In this document: in pieces, positions 18,487 through 27,813 of the stretch
Position numbering within the stretch: the first letter of the stretch is position 1
Layout: each line of letters opens with the position of its first letter
Source of the DNA: Rhodococcus koreensis
GTDB lineage: Bacteria > Actinomycetota > Actinomycetes > Mycobacteriales > Mycobacteriaceae
Assembly: GCF_900105905.1 (NCBI RefSeq)
Contig: NZ_FNSV01000004.1
Coordinates: 248,001 to 312,000 of the forward strand
Length of the DNA stretch: 64,000 nucleotides
Reading direction: 5' to 3'
The notes under the pieces: generated by a model
What the model saw: only the letters and a program-made list of their open reading frames with translations
What the model was told of the DNA's origin: nothing
The model's database searches: none
Made by a program: the position numbers and the translations under genes

Positions 18487-20277
18487 TCAGTTGGTCTCGG
18501 GGAGCAATGTCGTCGGGATGTCGGTGTGCCGGGCGCGCAGGTACTCACCGAGACTCTTGGCCTGTGCATCGGTGCGGGTCGAGGACGCCACGCCGTCGCC
18601 CAGGAATCCGACGATGACGAAGTTCAGTGCCCGAAGGTTCGGGAGCTCGTAACGGTGTACGGGCAAGGACGCCGCCTCGGGGACCAGGTCGATGAACTTC
18701 TCGACGGTCAGGTGACGGCGCAGCCAGTCCCACCGTTCCGGGGTATCGGTCCACACACCGACATTCGCCTTGCCCCCCTTGTCGCCGGAGCGGGCGGCAA
18801 CGACGGACCCCAACGGCAGACGAGCGGTGGATACCGTGTCGGCCACGTCCGTGTGCGGCGTCGACGGTGCCGGCGTCAGTGCCGGTCTCTGGGTCCGCGG
18901 GCAGTGGTCGATGAGTTCCTTGGTTCCGTCGGCATGGAGGACCACATGCTCGATTTCGTTCGCCGGGATGAGCGAGGGCCAGTAGACCCCGAACTCCGAT
19001 GCCGACGACGGCGGAGTGGTGGTGTGGAAACCCGCATAGCCGGCGACGGCGATCTCGGTGACCGAGTTGGAGAACGCGCGGTCGACCTTGGCGCGATCGG
19101 CATCTTTGACAGTTACCCGCAAGTGCGCTGTCGATTGAGCGGCGGTGGGCGGGTCGGGAATGTCGTAGCGGAGCAGTTGGATATCGACGTCGTCGAACTT
19201 TTCTTTCCCACCCAGGATCTCAAACAGCTCGTCGACCGCCCAGGCGGCCTTTTCTTCGATGTCGAGTCCGGTGAGGACCAGGGTCATCGTGTTGCGGAAG
19301 CCGCCGATGTAGTTCATCGCCACCTTCAGATCGGGCGGCGGGGGACTTCCCGTGGTTCCGGCCACCCGGACCCGGTCGGGTCCTTCTTGGGTGATCTCGA
19401 TGGTCTCGAAGTGCGCGGCGACGTCCGGGTTCAGATAGAGGGGGCCATCGATCTCATACAACAACTGGGCCGTGACGGTTCCCACGGACACCAGGCCCCC
19501 GGTTCCAGGGTCCTTGGTGATGACAAAGCTCCCGTCGTGCGCAACTTCGGCGATCGGGGAGCCCGGATACCGACGATCGTGCACTTCCCGGATTTGTGAA
19601 TAGTTGCCCCCCGTTGCCTGAGGGCCGCACTCGATGATGTGTCCGGCTGCCACCGCCCCGGCAAGGGCGTCGAAGTCGGTGCGCCCCCAGCCGTGCCACC
19701 ACGCGCTGGTGCCGACAACGAGTGCTGCGTCGGTGACGCGTGGACAGATCACCACGTCGGCACCGTTGTTCAGTGCTGCGGCGATACCCCAGCCACCGAG
19801 GTAGGCGTTCGCCGACACCGGGCTCACCCCGGCCTCTGCCAGCGTGAGCCCCTTGTCGAGGTGCCGGAACTCGTGCCCGTCGGTCAGAAGTGATTCGAGC
19901 CGGGGCCGGATGTCATCGCCCTCGAGATGCGCGACGGACAGGTCGAGCCCCTGATCGGCGATGAGCTTGCGGACCTCGTCGGCGAGACCGGCAGGATTGA
20001 GGCCGCCCGCATTCACGACGATCTTGATTCCCTTGGCGGCGCAATCGGCGAGTGATTGACGGGCCTGGGTGAGGAAGGTCTTCGCGTAGCCGGTGGCGGG
20101 GTCCTTCTTGCGGGCCTTCCAGAGGATGAGCATGGTCAGTTCGGCCAGGTAGTCACCGGTGATCACATCGACCGGGCTGCCGTCCACCATATCGCGGAAG
20201 GCGGAGAGCCGGTCGCCGTAGAATCCCGATGCGTTGCCGATCCGGATCGGCCGACGCGGGGCGTCAGACTCTCTCAT
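18487..20277 (-). CDS. atuA: AtuA-family protein (DUF1446), acyclic terpene utilisation
   Basis: A 596-residue cytosolic protein. The N-terminal domain opens with IRIGNASGFYGDRLSA and includes VITGDYLAELTMLILWK, VVNAGGLNPAGL and CPRVTDAALVVG, all typical of AtuA proteins. A C-terminal domain of about 110 residues contains RSGDKGGKANVGVW, the usual AtuA tail domain. AtuA is required for growth on citronellol and geraniol in Pseudomonas, but its reaction is not settled. It is the diagnostic gene that separates this cluster from the leucine (liu) pathway. It overlaps the DinB-fold gene upstream by 4 bp. Confidence 0.88.
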   Translation of the reverse strand: MRESDAPRRPIRIGNASGFYGDRLSAFRDMVDGSPVDVITGDYLAELTMLILWKARKKDPATGYAKTFLTQARQSLADCAAKGIKIVVNAGGLNPAGLADEVRKLIADQGLDLSVAHLEGDDIRPRLESLLTDGHEFRHLDKGLTLAEAGVSPVSANAYLGGWGIAAALNNGADVVICPRVTDAALVVGTSAWWHGWGRTDFDALAGAVAAGHIIECGPQATGGNYSQIREVHDRRYPGSPIAEVAHDGSFVITKDPGTGGLVSVGTVTAQLLYEIDGPLYLNPDVAAHFETIEITQEGPDRVRVAGTTGSPPPPDLKVAMNYIGGFRNTMTLVLTGLDIEEKAAWAVDELFEILGGKEKFDDVDIQLLRYDIPDPPTAAQSTAHLRVTVKDADRAKVDRAFSNSVTEIAVAGYAGFHTTTPPSSASEFGVYWPSLIPANEIEHVVLHADGTKELIDHCPRTQRPALTPAPSTPHTDVADTVSTARLPLGSVVAARSGDKGGKANVGVWTDTPERWDWLRRHLTVEKFIDLVPEAASLPVHRYELPNLRALNFVIVGFLGDGVASSTRTDAQAKSLGEYLRARHTDIPTTLLPETN

Positions 20278-21095
20278 CGGGTTCCTCCAGTGGTTGACGG
20301 GGCGGCGAGACTGGGTCGGCCGGGGCCGGGGGCCCCGGCGAAGGCTTGGGCGATGCCCATCCAGGTGTGGGCGACGGGGCCGGTGACGACGAGGCGGGTG
20401 TCGGCCACGTTGCGTCGTTGCGTGACGACGAGGACGAAGTCCTCGGCCGGACCCACGACGGCGTTCTCGGCGTCAGCGGGCCCCCACGTCCACGCATCGG
20501 CGTCGGGGTCCGGGGCTTGCAGCACCACCCGGACAGGCTGCTCGGGCATGGGAAGTCCATTGAGCTGATGGGCGAAGGCGAAGGTACTCACCCCCAGGTG
20601 CGCGATGCTGCGCAGACCCGGACTGGCCGGATGTCGTATGCCGAGGGCATCGTAGATATCCCGGCCGTGGGCCCAAGTCTCCATCAACCGTGCGGTTGCT
20701 GAAGAGGCGGCACTCATATCGGGTCCATACCAGGGCATCCGTGCCTTCGGATCGGTCCGCCGCAGCGTCGTGAGTAACTCGCTTCGAGAGTGCACGAACC
20801 AGTCGATCAGGTCCTGGTGGGACATCGTTCGCAGGTCACGAGCGATCCGGTCCGGAAAATCCATTCCGCCGGAAATCAGGGCGGCGGATTCTTCGCGGAA
20901 CCGCTGGGGATCGTCCATCGCAGTACGTGCGGCGTCGTCGAAGAAGGCCAGATGCGAGACCTGATCGCGCAGGGCCCAGCCCTCGGCTGGGGTATCGATC
21001 TCCCATTGATCCGGTGTGAGGTCGCGAAGAACGAGGATCAGCCGTACGGTCTCGACATCGAGGTCGTCGAGAAGTGCCTCATAGTCCAGTGCCAT
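20274..21095 (-). CDS. TIGR03084-type DinB-fold / maleylpyruvate isomerase-like protein
   Basis: A 273-residue protein with an N-terminal four-helix DinB-like domain. Candidate metal ligands are the histidine in LRDQVSHLAFFDDA, with further histidines around MSHQDLIDWF and METWAHGRDIYDALG. The pattern W-H-D in TWAHGRDI is typical of the mycothiol-dependent maleylpyruvate isomerase-like family of actinobacteria. The C-terminal half is an SCP2-like domain. Its reaction is unknown. It lies inside the atu operon with 1-bp and 4-bp overlaps to its neighbours, so it probably contributes to the same pathway. Confidence 0.82.
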   Translation of the reverse strand: MALDYEALLDDLDVETVRLILVLRDLTPDQWEIDTPAEGWALRDQVSHLAFFDDAARTAMDDPQRFREESAALISGGMDFPDRIARDLRTMSHQDLIDWFVHSRSELLTTLRRTDPKARMPWYGPDMSAASSATARLMETWAHGRDIYDALGIRHPASPGLRSIAHLGVSTFAFAHQLNGLPMPEQPVRVVLQAPDPDADAWTWGPADAENAVVGPAEDFVLVVTQRRNVADTRLVVTGPVAHTWMGIAQAFAGAPGPGRPSLAAPSTTGGTR

Positions 21096-21874
21096 CAGTG
21101 CCCCTTCCAGTGCGGGCGCCGTTTTTCGCTGAAGGCGAGCATTCCCTCTTGGGCATCGTCGCTGAGGTACACCGGTTCCCAGATCTTTTCGGCCATCTCG
21201 AACGCGCCGGACAGTGGATGCTCGGCGGTCAGCTTGGCCGTCTTCTTTCCCGCACTCACCGACAACGGGGCATTCGCTGCGATCAGTTCGGCGAATCGTT
21301 GTGTCGTGTCAACTAATTCGTCGGGCTCGACGACGCGGTTGACGAAGCCGATCTCGTAGGCGCGCTGGGCGGTCAGCGGCGCGCCGGTGAGCACGATTTC
21401 CATCGCGATCCGCGGCGGGATCATCAGCGGCAGCGGAGCCGCCCAGGGCGAGCCGCGGCCGATCTTCACCTCGGAAATGGCGAAGGTTGCCGTACTCGAG
21501 GCGATACAGAGGTCGCAGGTCTGTGCCAGCAGGAAGCCGCCGGCGAAGGCGGCGCCGTTGACCGCCGCGATGGTCGGCTTGTCGACCTCGATGTTCCGCC
21601 CGAACTGGGGGACGAAGTCCACGGGCGGAACGGTGAGTTGTTCCTGACTCATCTCCTTGAGATCCCCGCCGGCGCAGAACGCCTTCTCGCCGCTGCCGGT
21701 GAGGACGAGGACCTTCGCGGACTCGTCGTCGTTGAAGCGCCGGACGCCGGCGAACAGGCCCTCTCTCACCGCGCGGTTGAGACTGTTGCGGGCATCGGGA
21801 CGGTTGATCGTGAGCCAGGCGATGGAATTGCGCACCTCGTAGGTGACCGCCGCGGTGGAGATGTCGAGTGCCAT
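21095..21874 (-). CDS. atuE: Enoyl-CoA hydratase/isomerase (AtuE-like)
   Basis: A 259-residue crotonase. The substrate segment AFCAGGDLKEM and the oxyanion-hole segment NGAAFAGGFLLAQTCD are intact, and ERR-type crotonase glutamates are partly replaced, as in isohexenylglutaconyl- or methylglutaconyl-CoA hydratases. In the Atu pathway it would hydrate isohexenylglutaconyl-CoA, the product of geranyl-CoA carboxylase. It starts immediately after the stop of the biotin carboxylase gene and overlaps the next gene by 1 bp. Substrate is inferred from the operon. Confidence 0.82.
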   Translation of the reverse strand: MALDISTAAVTYEVRNSIAWLTINRPDARNSLNRAVREGLFAGVRRFNDDESAKVLVLTGSGEKAFCAGGDLKEMSQEQLTVPPVDFVPQFGRNIEVDKPTIAAVNGAAFAGGFLLAQTCDLCIASSTATFAISEVKIGRGSPWAAPLPLMIPPRIAMEIVLTGAPLTAQRAYEIGFVNRVVEPDELVDTTQRFAELIAANAPLSVSAGKKTAKLTAEHPLSGAFEMAEKIWEPVYLSDDAQEGMLAFSEKRRPHWKGH

Positions 21875-23890
21875 CTATGCGTCCTCCTGCCCGTCGTGCA
21901 CCACCGCGAGCACGGTGCCGGAGTCGACCTGCTGGCCGACGGTGACGGGAATCTTCGTCACCACTCCGTCGATGGGGGCCTTGACCGTGTGCTCCATCTT
22001 CATGGCCTCGAGCACGACGACCGCGGCCCCGGCCGTGATTTCGTCTCCCTCGGAGACCTCGATCCGCACGACCGCGCCGGGCATCGGCGCGAGCAGGGAA
22101 CCGGACTCCTGCACATCGCTCGGGTCGGGGAACCGCTCCACCTCATGCAGTTCGGTGGCCCCGAGGGCGCTGTTGACGAAATGCGCGGCACCGTCTCGGA
22201 CGATCGAGTAGCGGCGGCGCACCCCCTCGATGACCGCGTCGACGAGAGTGGGGGAGGCCTCGATCAGCTCGATGTCTTCGATGTCACGTCCGTCGGCGGC
22301 CGCATTGATCCGGTCGCGGAGAAACGCGTATGCGATCTCGATCTCGTTGTCACCATGGCGGAACAGCACTGCCTGCGGTGCGCTGCGGACGGTGCGGAAG
22401 CCGGAGGGCAGTCCCGGCAGCGTCGCCGTCGTCGCTCGGCGCTCGGTCTGAGCGGCGAGCGCGGCGACGAGCGCGTGGGTCGCGGTAGTGGCATCGCCGT
22501 TCACGCGGCTGGCGGTCAGATCGGCGACCGAGTGCCGGTCGAGGTAGCCGGTGTCGGTCTGCCCGTTGCGGAACTCGGGTTCACGGAGAATGCCGATCAG
22601 CAGGTCACGGTTGGTGGTCACGCCGTGGATGAGTGATTCCTCCAGGGCCCGGGCCACCCGGTCGCAGGCCTCTTCCCGGGTACTGCCGAATCCGATCACC
22701 TTCGCCAACATCGGATCGTAGAAGGTACTGACAGTGGACCCCGAGGCGAATCCCGCGTCGACGCGGATGCCGGGAAGGTCGGCGATCTCGAAGGTGGTCA
22801 GCTTCCCGGACACCGGCACGAATCCGGCCGGTACGTCCTCGGCGTAGAGCCGAACCTCGACCGCGTGCCCGTCGAACTCCGGTGATTCGATCTCGGGGGG
22901 CAGCTTCTGGCCGGCGGCGACGAGGAGCTGCCCGCGCACCAGGTCTGTCCCGGTGACGAGTTCGGTGACCGGATGTTCCACCTGCAGTCGGGTGTTGACC
23001 TCGAGGAAATAGAAGGCGCCGTCGGGTGCCATCACGAATTCGACGGTGCCGGCGCCCTCGTAGTTGAGCGCCTTACCCGCCGAGACCGCGGCGGCGCCGA
23101 GTTCTTCCCGCAACTCCCGGTCGACCGCCGTCGAGGGCGACTCCTCGACAATCTTCTGGTAGCGACGCTGGATGGAGCACTCTCGTTCGCCCAGATGAAC
23201 GACGTTGCCGAAGCTGTCACCGAAGATCTGCACCTCGATGTGCCGCGGCGACTGGACGAACTTCTCCAGGAAGACCGTGCCGTTGCCGAACGCCGACTGC
23301 GCCTCGCGGCGGGCGCTGCGGACCGCTTCGGCGATCTCGTCGCGGTCGGTCACGATCCGCATCCCGCGGCCGCCGCCACCGAACGCGGCCTTGACCAGCA
23401 CCGGCAACCCGATGTCGTCCGCAGCCGCCCGCAGCCGCTCGGGATCCTCGTCGGATTCGTTCTCGATCACCATCCCCGGCAGCACGGGGACTCCCGCATC
23501 CGCCATGATGCGTTTGGCCTCGATCTTCGATCCCATCGCGGCGATCGCCTCGGGTGAGGGACCGACGAAGATGATGCCCTCGGCTTTGCACCGTCGTGCG
23601 AAGTCCTCGTTCTCCGAGAGGAACCCATAGCCGGGGTGGATGGCGTTCGCGCCGGTTCGGTGCGCGGCCGCGACAACCAGATCGACCCGCAGGTAGGTGT
23701 CGGTGGGGGTGGTGCCGGGAAGGTGGATGGATTCGTCGGCCTCGAGCACGTACGGCGAGTGCCGATCGGCGTCGGAATAGAGCGCCACCGTCGAGATGTC
23801 CATTTCGCGCGCCGTCCTGATGATGCGCGACGCGATTTCGCCTCGGTTGGCGATCAGCAGCTTGGTGATCGTTGACACTGCGGTACTCAC
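21875..23890 (-). CDS. atuF: Geranyl/methylcrotonyl-type acyl-CoA carboxylase, biotin carboxylase subunit
   Basis: A 671-residue biotin-dependent carboxylase alpha subunit. The N-terminal biotin carboxylase opens with LLIANRGEIASRIIRT. The ATP-grasp region carries AAFGGGGRGMR near residues 168-178 and the lobe ends at about residue 450. A linker domain follows. The C-terminal biotin carrier domain has VVLEAMKMEHTV, with the biotinylated lysine near residue 631. The start overlaps the carboxyltransferase gene by 4 bp. The operon points to geranyl-CoA; propionyl- or methylcrotonyl-CoA cannot be excluded by sequence alone. Confidence 0.87.
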   Translation of the reverse strand: MSTAVSTITKLLIANRGEIASRIIRTAREMDISTVALYSDADRHSPYVLEADESIHLPGTTPTDTYLRVDLVVAAAHRTGANAIHPGYGFLSENEDFARRCKAEGIIFVGPSPEAIAAMGSKIEAKRIMADAGVPVLPGMVIENESDEDPERLRAAADDIGLPVLVKAAFGGGGRGMRIVTDRDEIAEAVRSARREAQSAFGNGTVFLEKFVQSPRHIEVQIFGDSFGNVVHLGERECSIQRRYQKIVEESPSTAVDRELREELGAAAVSAGKALNYEGAGTVEFVMAPDGAFYFLEVNTRLQVEHPVTELVTGTDLVRGQLLVAAGQKLPPEIESPEFDGHAVEVRLYAEDVPAGFVPVSGKLTTFEIADLPGIRVDAGFASGSTVSTFYDPMLAKVIGFGSTREEACDRVARALEESLIHGVTTNRDLLIGILREPEFRNGQTDTGYLDRHSVADLTASRVNGDATTATHALVAALAAQTERRATTATLPGLPSGFRTVRSAPQAVLFRHGDNEIEIAYAFLRDRINAAADGRDIEDIELIEASPTLVDAVIEGVRRRYSIVRDGAAHFVNSALGATELHEVERFPDPSDVQESGSLLAPMPGAVVRIEVSEGDEITAGAAVVVLEAMKMEHTVKAPIDGVVTKIPVTVGQQVDSGTVLAVVHDGQEDA

Positions 23891-25485
23891 ATTCTGAAGA
23901 CGCCGTAGCCACGCTGGCCGGCAATGTGGTTGGAATGGGCGGCGGACAAGGCGATCGCGAGGATCGCGCGGGTGTCACGCGGATCGATGACGCCGTCGTC
24001 GTAGAGGCGTCCGGAGATGAAGAAGGGATGTGATTCGGCTTCGATCTGCTGCTCGATCGCGGCGGTGCGCGCGGCATCGGCCTCCACGTCGAATTCACGA
24101 CCAGCGGACTCTGCGGCGGTCTTGCCGACAATCGACATCACGCCGGCGAGTTGCTGGGCACCCATCACCGCGAGCTTGGCATTGGCCCACGTGAACATGA
24201 AGCGGGGATCGTAGGCCCGGCCGGACATTCCGTAGTTTCCGGCACCGAAGGAACCGCCCACGTTGATCGTGATGTGCGGGACCTTGCTGTTGGTGACCGC
24301 ATTGATCATCTTGGCACCGTCCTTGATGATGCCGCCCTGCTCGTACTCGGTGCCGACCATGTAGCCGGTGGTGTTGTGCAGGAAGATCAACGGGGTGTCG
24401 GTCTGGTTCGCCAACAGGATGAATTCGGTGGCCTTCTTGGCTTCTTCGCTGAAGAGGACGCCGCGGTGGTTGGCGAGGATTCCGACCGGAAAGCCGTGGA
24501 TCGACGCCCAACCGGTCACCAGGCTGGACCCGTAGCGTGGTTTGTACTCGGAGAACCTCGAGCCGTCAGCGACCCGGGCGATGACATCCCGGGGATCGAA
24601 CGGGACCCGCGGGTCCCCGGAGGCGATACCGAGGAGTTCCTCGGGGTCGTACAACGGGTCGTCGGCGGTCGCGGACGGGGCGGGTCCGAACTTGCGCCAG
24701 TTGAGGTGGCTGACGATGTCGCGGCCGATTCTGATGCAGTCGTTCTCGTCGACGGCGAACTGGTCGGCCACACCGGACACGCGCGAGTGCATGTCGGCGC
24801 CCCCGAGGTCCTCGTCGTTGGCGTCCTCTCCGGTGGCCATCTTCACCAGCGGGGGACCACCGAGGAACACCTTGGCCTGTTTGTCGACCAGCACCGCGTA
24901 GTCGCACATGCCGGGGACGTACGCGCCGCCGGCGGTGGCATTGCCGAAGACCAGCGCGATGGTCGGAATTCCCATCGACGACAGCTCGCTCAGGTCGTGA
25001 AAGATCTTGCCGGCGAACACGAAGAGTTCCGATTGCGTCGGCAGGTCCGCGCCGCCCGACTCCACCAGGTAGACCACTGGCAGCCGGTTCACGCGAGCGA
25101 TCTCCAACGCGCGCAGATTCTTCTTCAACGTGAAGGGATTCATCGTGCCGCCCCGCACCGTGGGGTCGTGGGCGATGATCATGGTTTCGACGCCGGAGAC
25201 GACGCCCACGCCCGTCACGATGGCCGCCCCGACGTTGAACTGAGTTCCCCACGCCGCCAACGGTGACAACTCCATGAACGGGGCATCGCGGTCGATGAGA
25301 AGCTCGATCCGTTCGCGGACGAGTAGGCGTCCGCGATCGTGGTGGCGTTGGGTGTACCGCTGGCCACCACCGGCGATGACGAGCTCGAGTTGCTCATTGA
25401 GCGCGGCGACCGCGGCGAGCTGAACTCTGCGGTTCTCCTGATAGGTATCCGATGATGTGTCGATCACCGAGTCGAGTACGGGCAT
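23887..25485 (-). CDS. atuC: Acyl-CoA carboxylase, carboxyltransferase subunit (AtuC-like)
   Basis: A 532-residue carboxyltransferase that transfers carboxybiotin CO2 to an enoyl-CoA. It has both crotonase-like halves: the N-terminal half with VYLVESGGADLPTQSELF and GNATAGGAYVPGMCDY, and the C-terminal half with NTTGYMVGTEYEQGGIIKDGAKM and GSFGAGNYGMSGRAYDP. These segments are the methylcrotonyl/geranyl-CoA class rather than the propionyl-CoA class. It is the first gene of the operon and overlaps the biotin carboxylase gene by 4 bp. The upstream 228-bp gap to 25713 holds the operator candidate at 25563. Confidence 0.88.
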   Translation of the reverse strand: MPVLDSVIDTSSDTYQENRRVQLAAVAALNEQLELVIAGGGQRYTQRHHDRGRLLVRERIELLIDRDAPFMELSPLAAWGTQFNVGAAIVTGVGVVSGVETMIIAHDPTVRGGTMNPFTLKKNLRALEIARVNRLPVVYLVESGGADLPTQSELFVFAGKIFHDLSELSSMGIPTIALVFGNATAGGAYVPGMCDYAVLVDKQAKVFLGGPPLVKMATGEDANDEDLGGADMHSRVSGVADQFAVDENDCIRIGRDIVSHLNWRKFGPAPSATADDPLYDPEELLGIASGDPRVPFDPRDVIARVADGSRFSEYKPRYGSSLVTGWASIHGFPVGILANHRGVLFSEEAKKATEFILLANQTDTPLIFLHNTTGYMVGTEYEQGGIIKDGAKMINAVTNSKVPHITINVGGSFGAGNYGMSGRAYDPRFMFTWANAKLAVMGAQQLAGVMSIVGKTAAESAGREFDVEADAARTAAIEQQIEAESHPFFISGRLYDDGVIDPRDTRAILAIALSAAHSNHIAGQRGYGVFRM

Positions 25486-25562
25486 CCGTACGCCTTTCTG
25501 TCAGATCTGGGGACTCTCACCGACGAGGGCGAGCATCGAAGCTGTGACCAGAGTAACCCAAA

Positions 25563-25582
25563 AGTGAATCGCCGTACACTTA
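25563..25582. promoter_or_regulatory. Candidate TetR-type operator, copy 2 (before atu operon)
   Basis: AAGTGAATCGCCGTACACTT is an imperfect palindrome (7 of 10 positions pair) located 78 bp upstream of the carboxyltransferase start and 131 bp upstream of the flavin reductase start. It shares AGTGAATCGC with two other sites in the window. It could control both divergent units. Function is inferred. Confidence 0.55.
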
Positions 25583-25712
25583 CATCTTGAGATCACCCAG
25601 AATCGGCGCTATCGTAGGTGGTAACGCAGCGGCAATCTCAGATCATGTACATCAGGCTTCACTAAATGCCGAGGAAGATCGCCGTCGGCTGCAGAGAACC
25701 CTTCCCGCTTGA

Positions 25713-26273
25713 ATGGAGAATCCGTTGTCCCAGTCCCTCGACAACTCCGCCCACAGGGCGGGAGCGTCCACCACCATCGATGCCGATCTCTACCGGACGG
25801 CACTTCGTCGCCATCCTGCCGGCGTCACGATCATCACCCTCGACTCCGCGAACGGACCGGTCGGGTTCACCGCGACCTCGTTCTCGTCCCTGTCACTGAA
25901 CCCGCCACTGGTGTCCTTCAATATCGCACACACCTCGTCGAGTATCGCTGCTCTACACCAGGCGCAGTCGTTGATCGTCCACTTGGTCGGAGATCACCAA
26001 CTCCCACTCGCGCAACGCTTTTCCGCGAGTGCCGATCAGCGATTCGCTGACGAATCGGCCTGGGTGACATTGTCCACCGGAGAGCCCCTCCTGCGCGGCA
26101 CGCACTGCTGGTTGCGGACCGGTGTGCATCAGCTGATCGAGGCCGGCGATCACACCTTGGTCATCGGGGCGGTCGAGGAAATCCACATCGAAGACCCCGA
26201 CGCAACGTCGGACGCGGCCCCACTGCTGTATCACGAGGGCCGCTATCACCGGGCCGTACCGTTCGGGTCGTAG
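25713..26273 (+). CDS. Flavin reductase (FMN-binding, split-barrel)
   Basis: A 186-residue flavin reductase-like protein of the type that supplies reduced FMN to two-component monooxygenases. Family segments are [45 protein letters not shown] and a C-terminal [12 protein letters not shown]. It is divergent from the atu operon and 48 bp upstream of a luciferase-fold gene, which suggests a reductase/oxygenase pair. The ATG start has no obvious ribosome site, and a TTG 12 bp downstream with GGAGA before it is a possible alternative. Confidence 0.88.
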   Translation: MENPLSQSLDNSAHRAGASTTIDADLYRTALRRHPAGVTIITLDSANGPVGFTATSFSSLSLNPPLVSFNIAHTSSSIAALHQAQSLIVHLVGDHQLPLAQRFSASADQRFADESAWVTLSTGEPLLRGTHCWLRTGVHQLIEAGDHTLVIGAVEEIHIEDPDATSDAAPLLYHEGRYHRAVPFGS

Positions 26274-26321
26274 ACCGCCACGGCCACTGCCTCCCCGCAC
26301 CCCAACTGGAGAAAATGTGCC

Positions 26322-26909
26322 ATGACACGCCTGCACGGAACGTCCCGACCCGCCCTGAGGATCGCCGCGGAACTCAACGGCCACGGCCACCACCCCGCGC
26401 TCAGCATCGACCCCCGGGCCGGACGTCCAGAGTCTCGCTGGGTTGACCTGCGCCGAGCCGACGACGACGGCGGTCTACCGCACGATCACGCGACGATCGT
26501 GCGGATACAGGCCTCAGACATGGCCCAAGCTCATCGAGAACGCGCGACGCTGCGCGCGGAGATCCAGGCCAAGGGAGGCCATCCCGACGACATCGCGGTG
26601 CTCGTCGACATTGCGGTGCTCATCGCCCCGGAGGCCCGGACCGCGCGCAAGGAACTGATGACGCTCGACAGCACGCTGCCCGGCCCACGGCCGAGCGAGT
26701 CCCTGGAATACATCGGCACGCCCATCGGACTCGCCAGCCTGATCGCGGATCTGTACGTCGTCGGCGTCGTCGACGGCGTCACCCTTCTGCCAATGTCGGA
26801 ACCCGCAGTGCTGGACCACGTTGTGAACGAGTCACTGCCGTGGTTAACGCTGCGAGGGGTCTACCCGCCCCCCAGAGGGGCAGCCCTGGCACGAACACCC
26901 CTCCGGTAG
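26322..26909 (+). CDS. Short luciferase-like (NtaA/DszA type) monooxygenase, C-terminal part only
   Basis: A 195-residue protein that matches the C-terminal third of bacterial luciferase-like, FMNH2-using monooxygenases. The visible pattern is an FYADVKARA-like helix region (MAQAHRERATLRAEIQAKGGHPDDIAV is its counterpart), followed by IGTPIGLASLIADLYVVGVVDGVTLLP and VLDHVVNESLPWLTLRGV. The N-terminal barrel half with the flavin site is missing. A good GGAG precedes the ATG. It may be a decayed gene or a small binding protein. A hairpin terminator follows 24 bp after the stop. Confidence 0.65.
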   Translation: MTRLHGTSRPALRIAAELNGHGHHPALSIDPRAGRPESRWVDLRRADDDGGLPHDHATIVRIQASDMAQAHRERATLRAEIQAKGGHPDDIAVLVDIAVLIAPEARTARKELMTLDSTLPGPRPSESLEYIGTPIGLASLIADLYVVGVVDGVTLLPMSEPAVLDHVVNESLPWLTLRGVYPPPRGAALARTPLR

Positions 26910-26932
26910 ATCGTTGCTGTAACTCGCTCACG

Positions 26933-26960
26933 AAGGCCGCGTCGAAGACGACGCGGCCTT
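26933..26960 (+). terminator. Hairpin terminator after luciferase-like gene
   Basis: A 12-bp perfect stem (AAGGCCGCGTCG and complement) with an AAGA tetraloop. It is the only feature seen in the first half of the 443-bp gap to 27353. Confidence 0.72.
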
Positions 26961-27253
26961 TCCGCGTTTCGACGGGGGAGGGCGCTGCCATCCGCCGACC
27001 TGAAGATCTGTGGGACGCCGGAAGCGGATGAGGCGCGCAAGGCAACCGTGTACTTCCGCCGTCTGCCACCCCCCGAGCCAGATCCGGCGAACCTCGATCC
27101 GGTCCTGCCAAGTCCAAACGGCCGACACTCTCCCTGTCGTTCCGCTTGAAACTGTTGCGAAATAGCCCATCTCGGGAACCGGCGAGCTCGTCGCCGGCGC
27201 GCAAAGGCACCCTCAGGGCCGTGCGGGCATCTCGAACTGCGTCGCCGACTTAT

Positions 27254-27294
27254 CTCCCCAACGTGGGGGTGAAATCCCTCTTCAGAGGGGTGTG
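27254..27294 (+). promoter_or_regulatory. G-box upstream of SCP2/acyl-CoA dehydrogenase operon
   Basis: Two small inverted repeats (CCCCA ACG TGGGG and CCCTC TTCA GAGGG) flank and include the core GGGGTGAAATCCCTC at 27266-27280. The core matches those at 8792 and 29324. The second repeat also aligns with the repeat at 8781-8799 (14 of 19 positions). A CACACT hexamer lies 34 bases after the core, at the same distance as TACCTT in the 8781 copy. Confidence 0.5.
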
Positions 27295-27352
27295 GACACG
27301 GAGTGACCGCTGCCACACTTGGTTCATCCAGCACCGGAACCGAAGGGTCGAC

Positions 27353-27766
27353 ATGAGTACATTCGCCAACGCCGACGAGGTCTACACCTATATCGGTGGA
27401 ATTTTCGACAGAGCCACGAAGGAAAAGACCTTCATCGACGCGACCGCGGGGACCGGTCTGGTGATCAAGCTGATCCAGACAGATCCGGACGCGGTGATGA
27501 TCATCGACTTCCCGGGACAGAAGGTCACCACGGGCGATGCGACCGAGGGAATGGCGTCCACGGTGCAGTTGCGGATGTCGTCGGACAACAGCAACAAGTT
27601 CTGGCAGGGCAAGCTCAACTTCACCCTCGCGATGGCACAGCGGAAGGTCAAGCTCGACGGCAAACGCTCGGTGGCGCTCAAGCTTCTCCCGCTCACGGGC
27701 GGCCTGTTCGACGTCTACAAGCAGCTTCTGAAGGAAAACGGCCGCGAAGACCTCTTGATCGACTGA
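27353..27766 (+). CDS. SCP2 sterol-binding domain protein
   Basis: A 137-residue single-domain protein of the SCP2 sterol-carrier fold, which binds sterols, fatty acids or acyl-CoAs in a hydrophobic tunnel. Visible segments are ATAGTGLVIKLIQTDP, MIIDFPGQKVTTG, STVQLRMSSDNSNKFWQGKLNFTLA in two parts, and a C-terminal KLLPLTGGLFDVYKQLL. There is no signal peptide, so it is cytosolic. The ATG at 27353 follows an AAGG-type site. It forms an operon with an acyl-CoA dehydrogenase just before the mce operon, suggesting a carrier for the imported lipid. Confidence 0.87.
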   Translation: MSTFANADEVYTYIGGIFDRATKEKTFIDATAGTGLVIKLIQTDPDAVMIIDFPGQKVTTGDATEGMASTVQLRMSSDNSNKFWQGKLNFTLAMAQRKVKLDGKRSVALKLLPLTGGLFDVYKQLLKENGREDLLID

Positions 27767-27813
27767 CACCACGCTTGAACAACTCATTTAACGACACAGC
27801 AATTGGAGTGCAC

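Noticed and set aside
15053-25485. Leucine degradation (liu) cluster as the identity of the carboxylase operon
   Set aside because: No HMG-CoA lyase is present and an AtuA-family gene is, which favours the acyclic terpene pathway.
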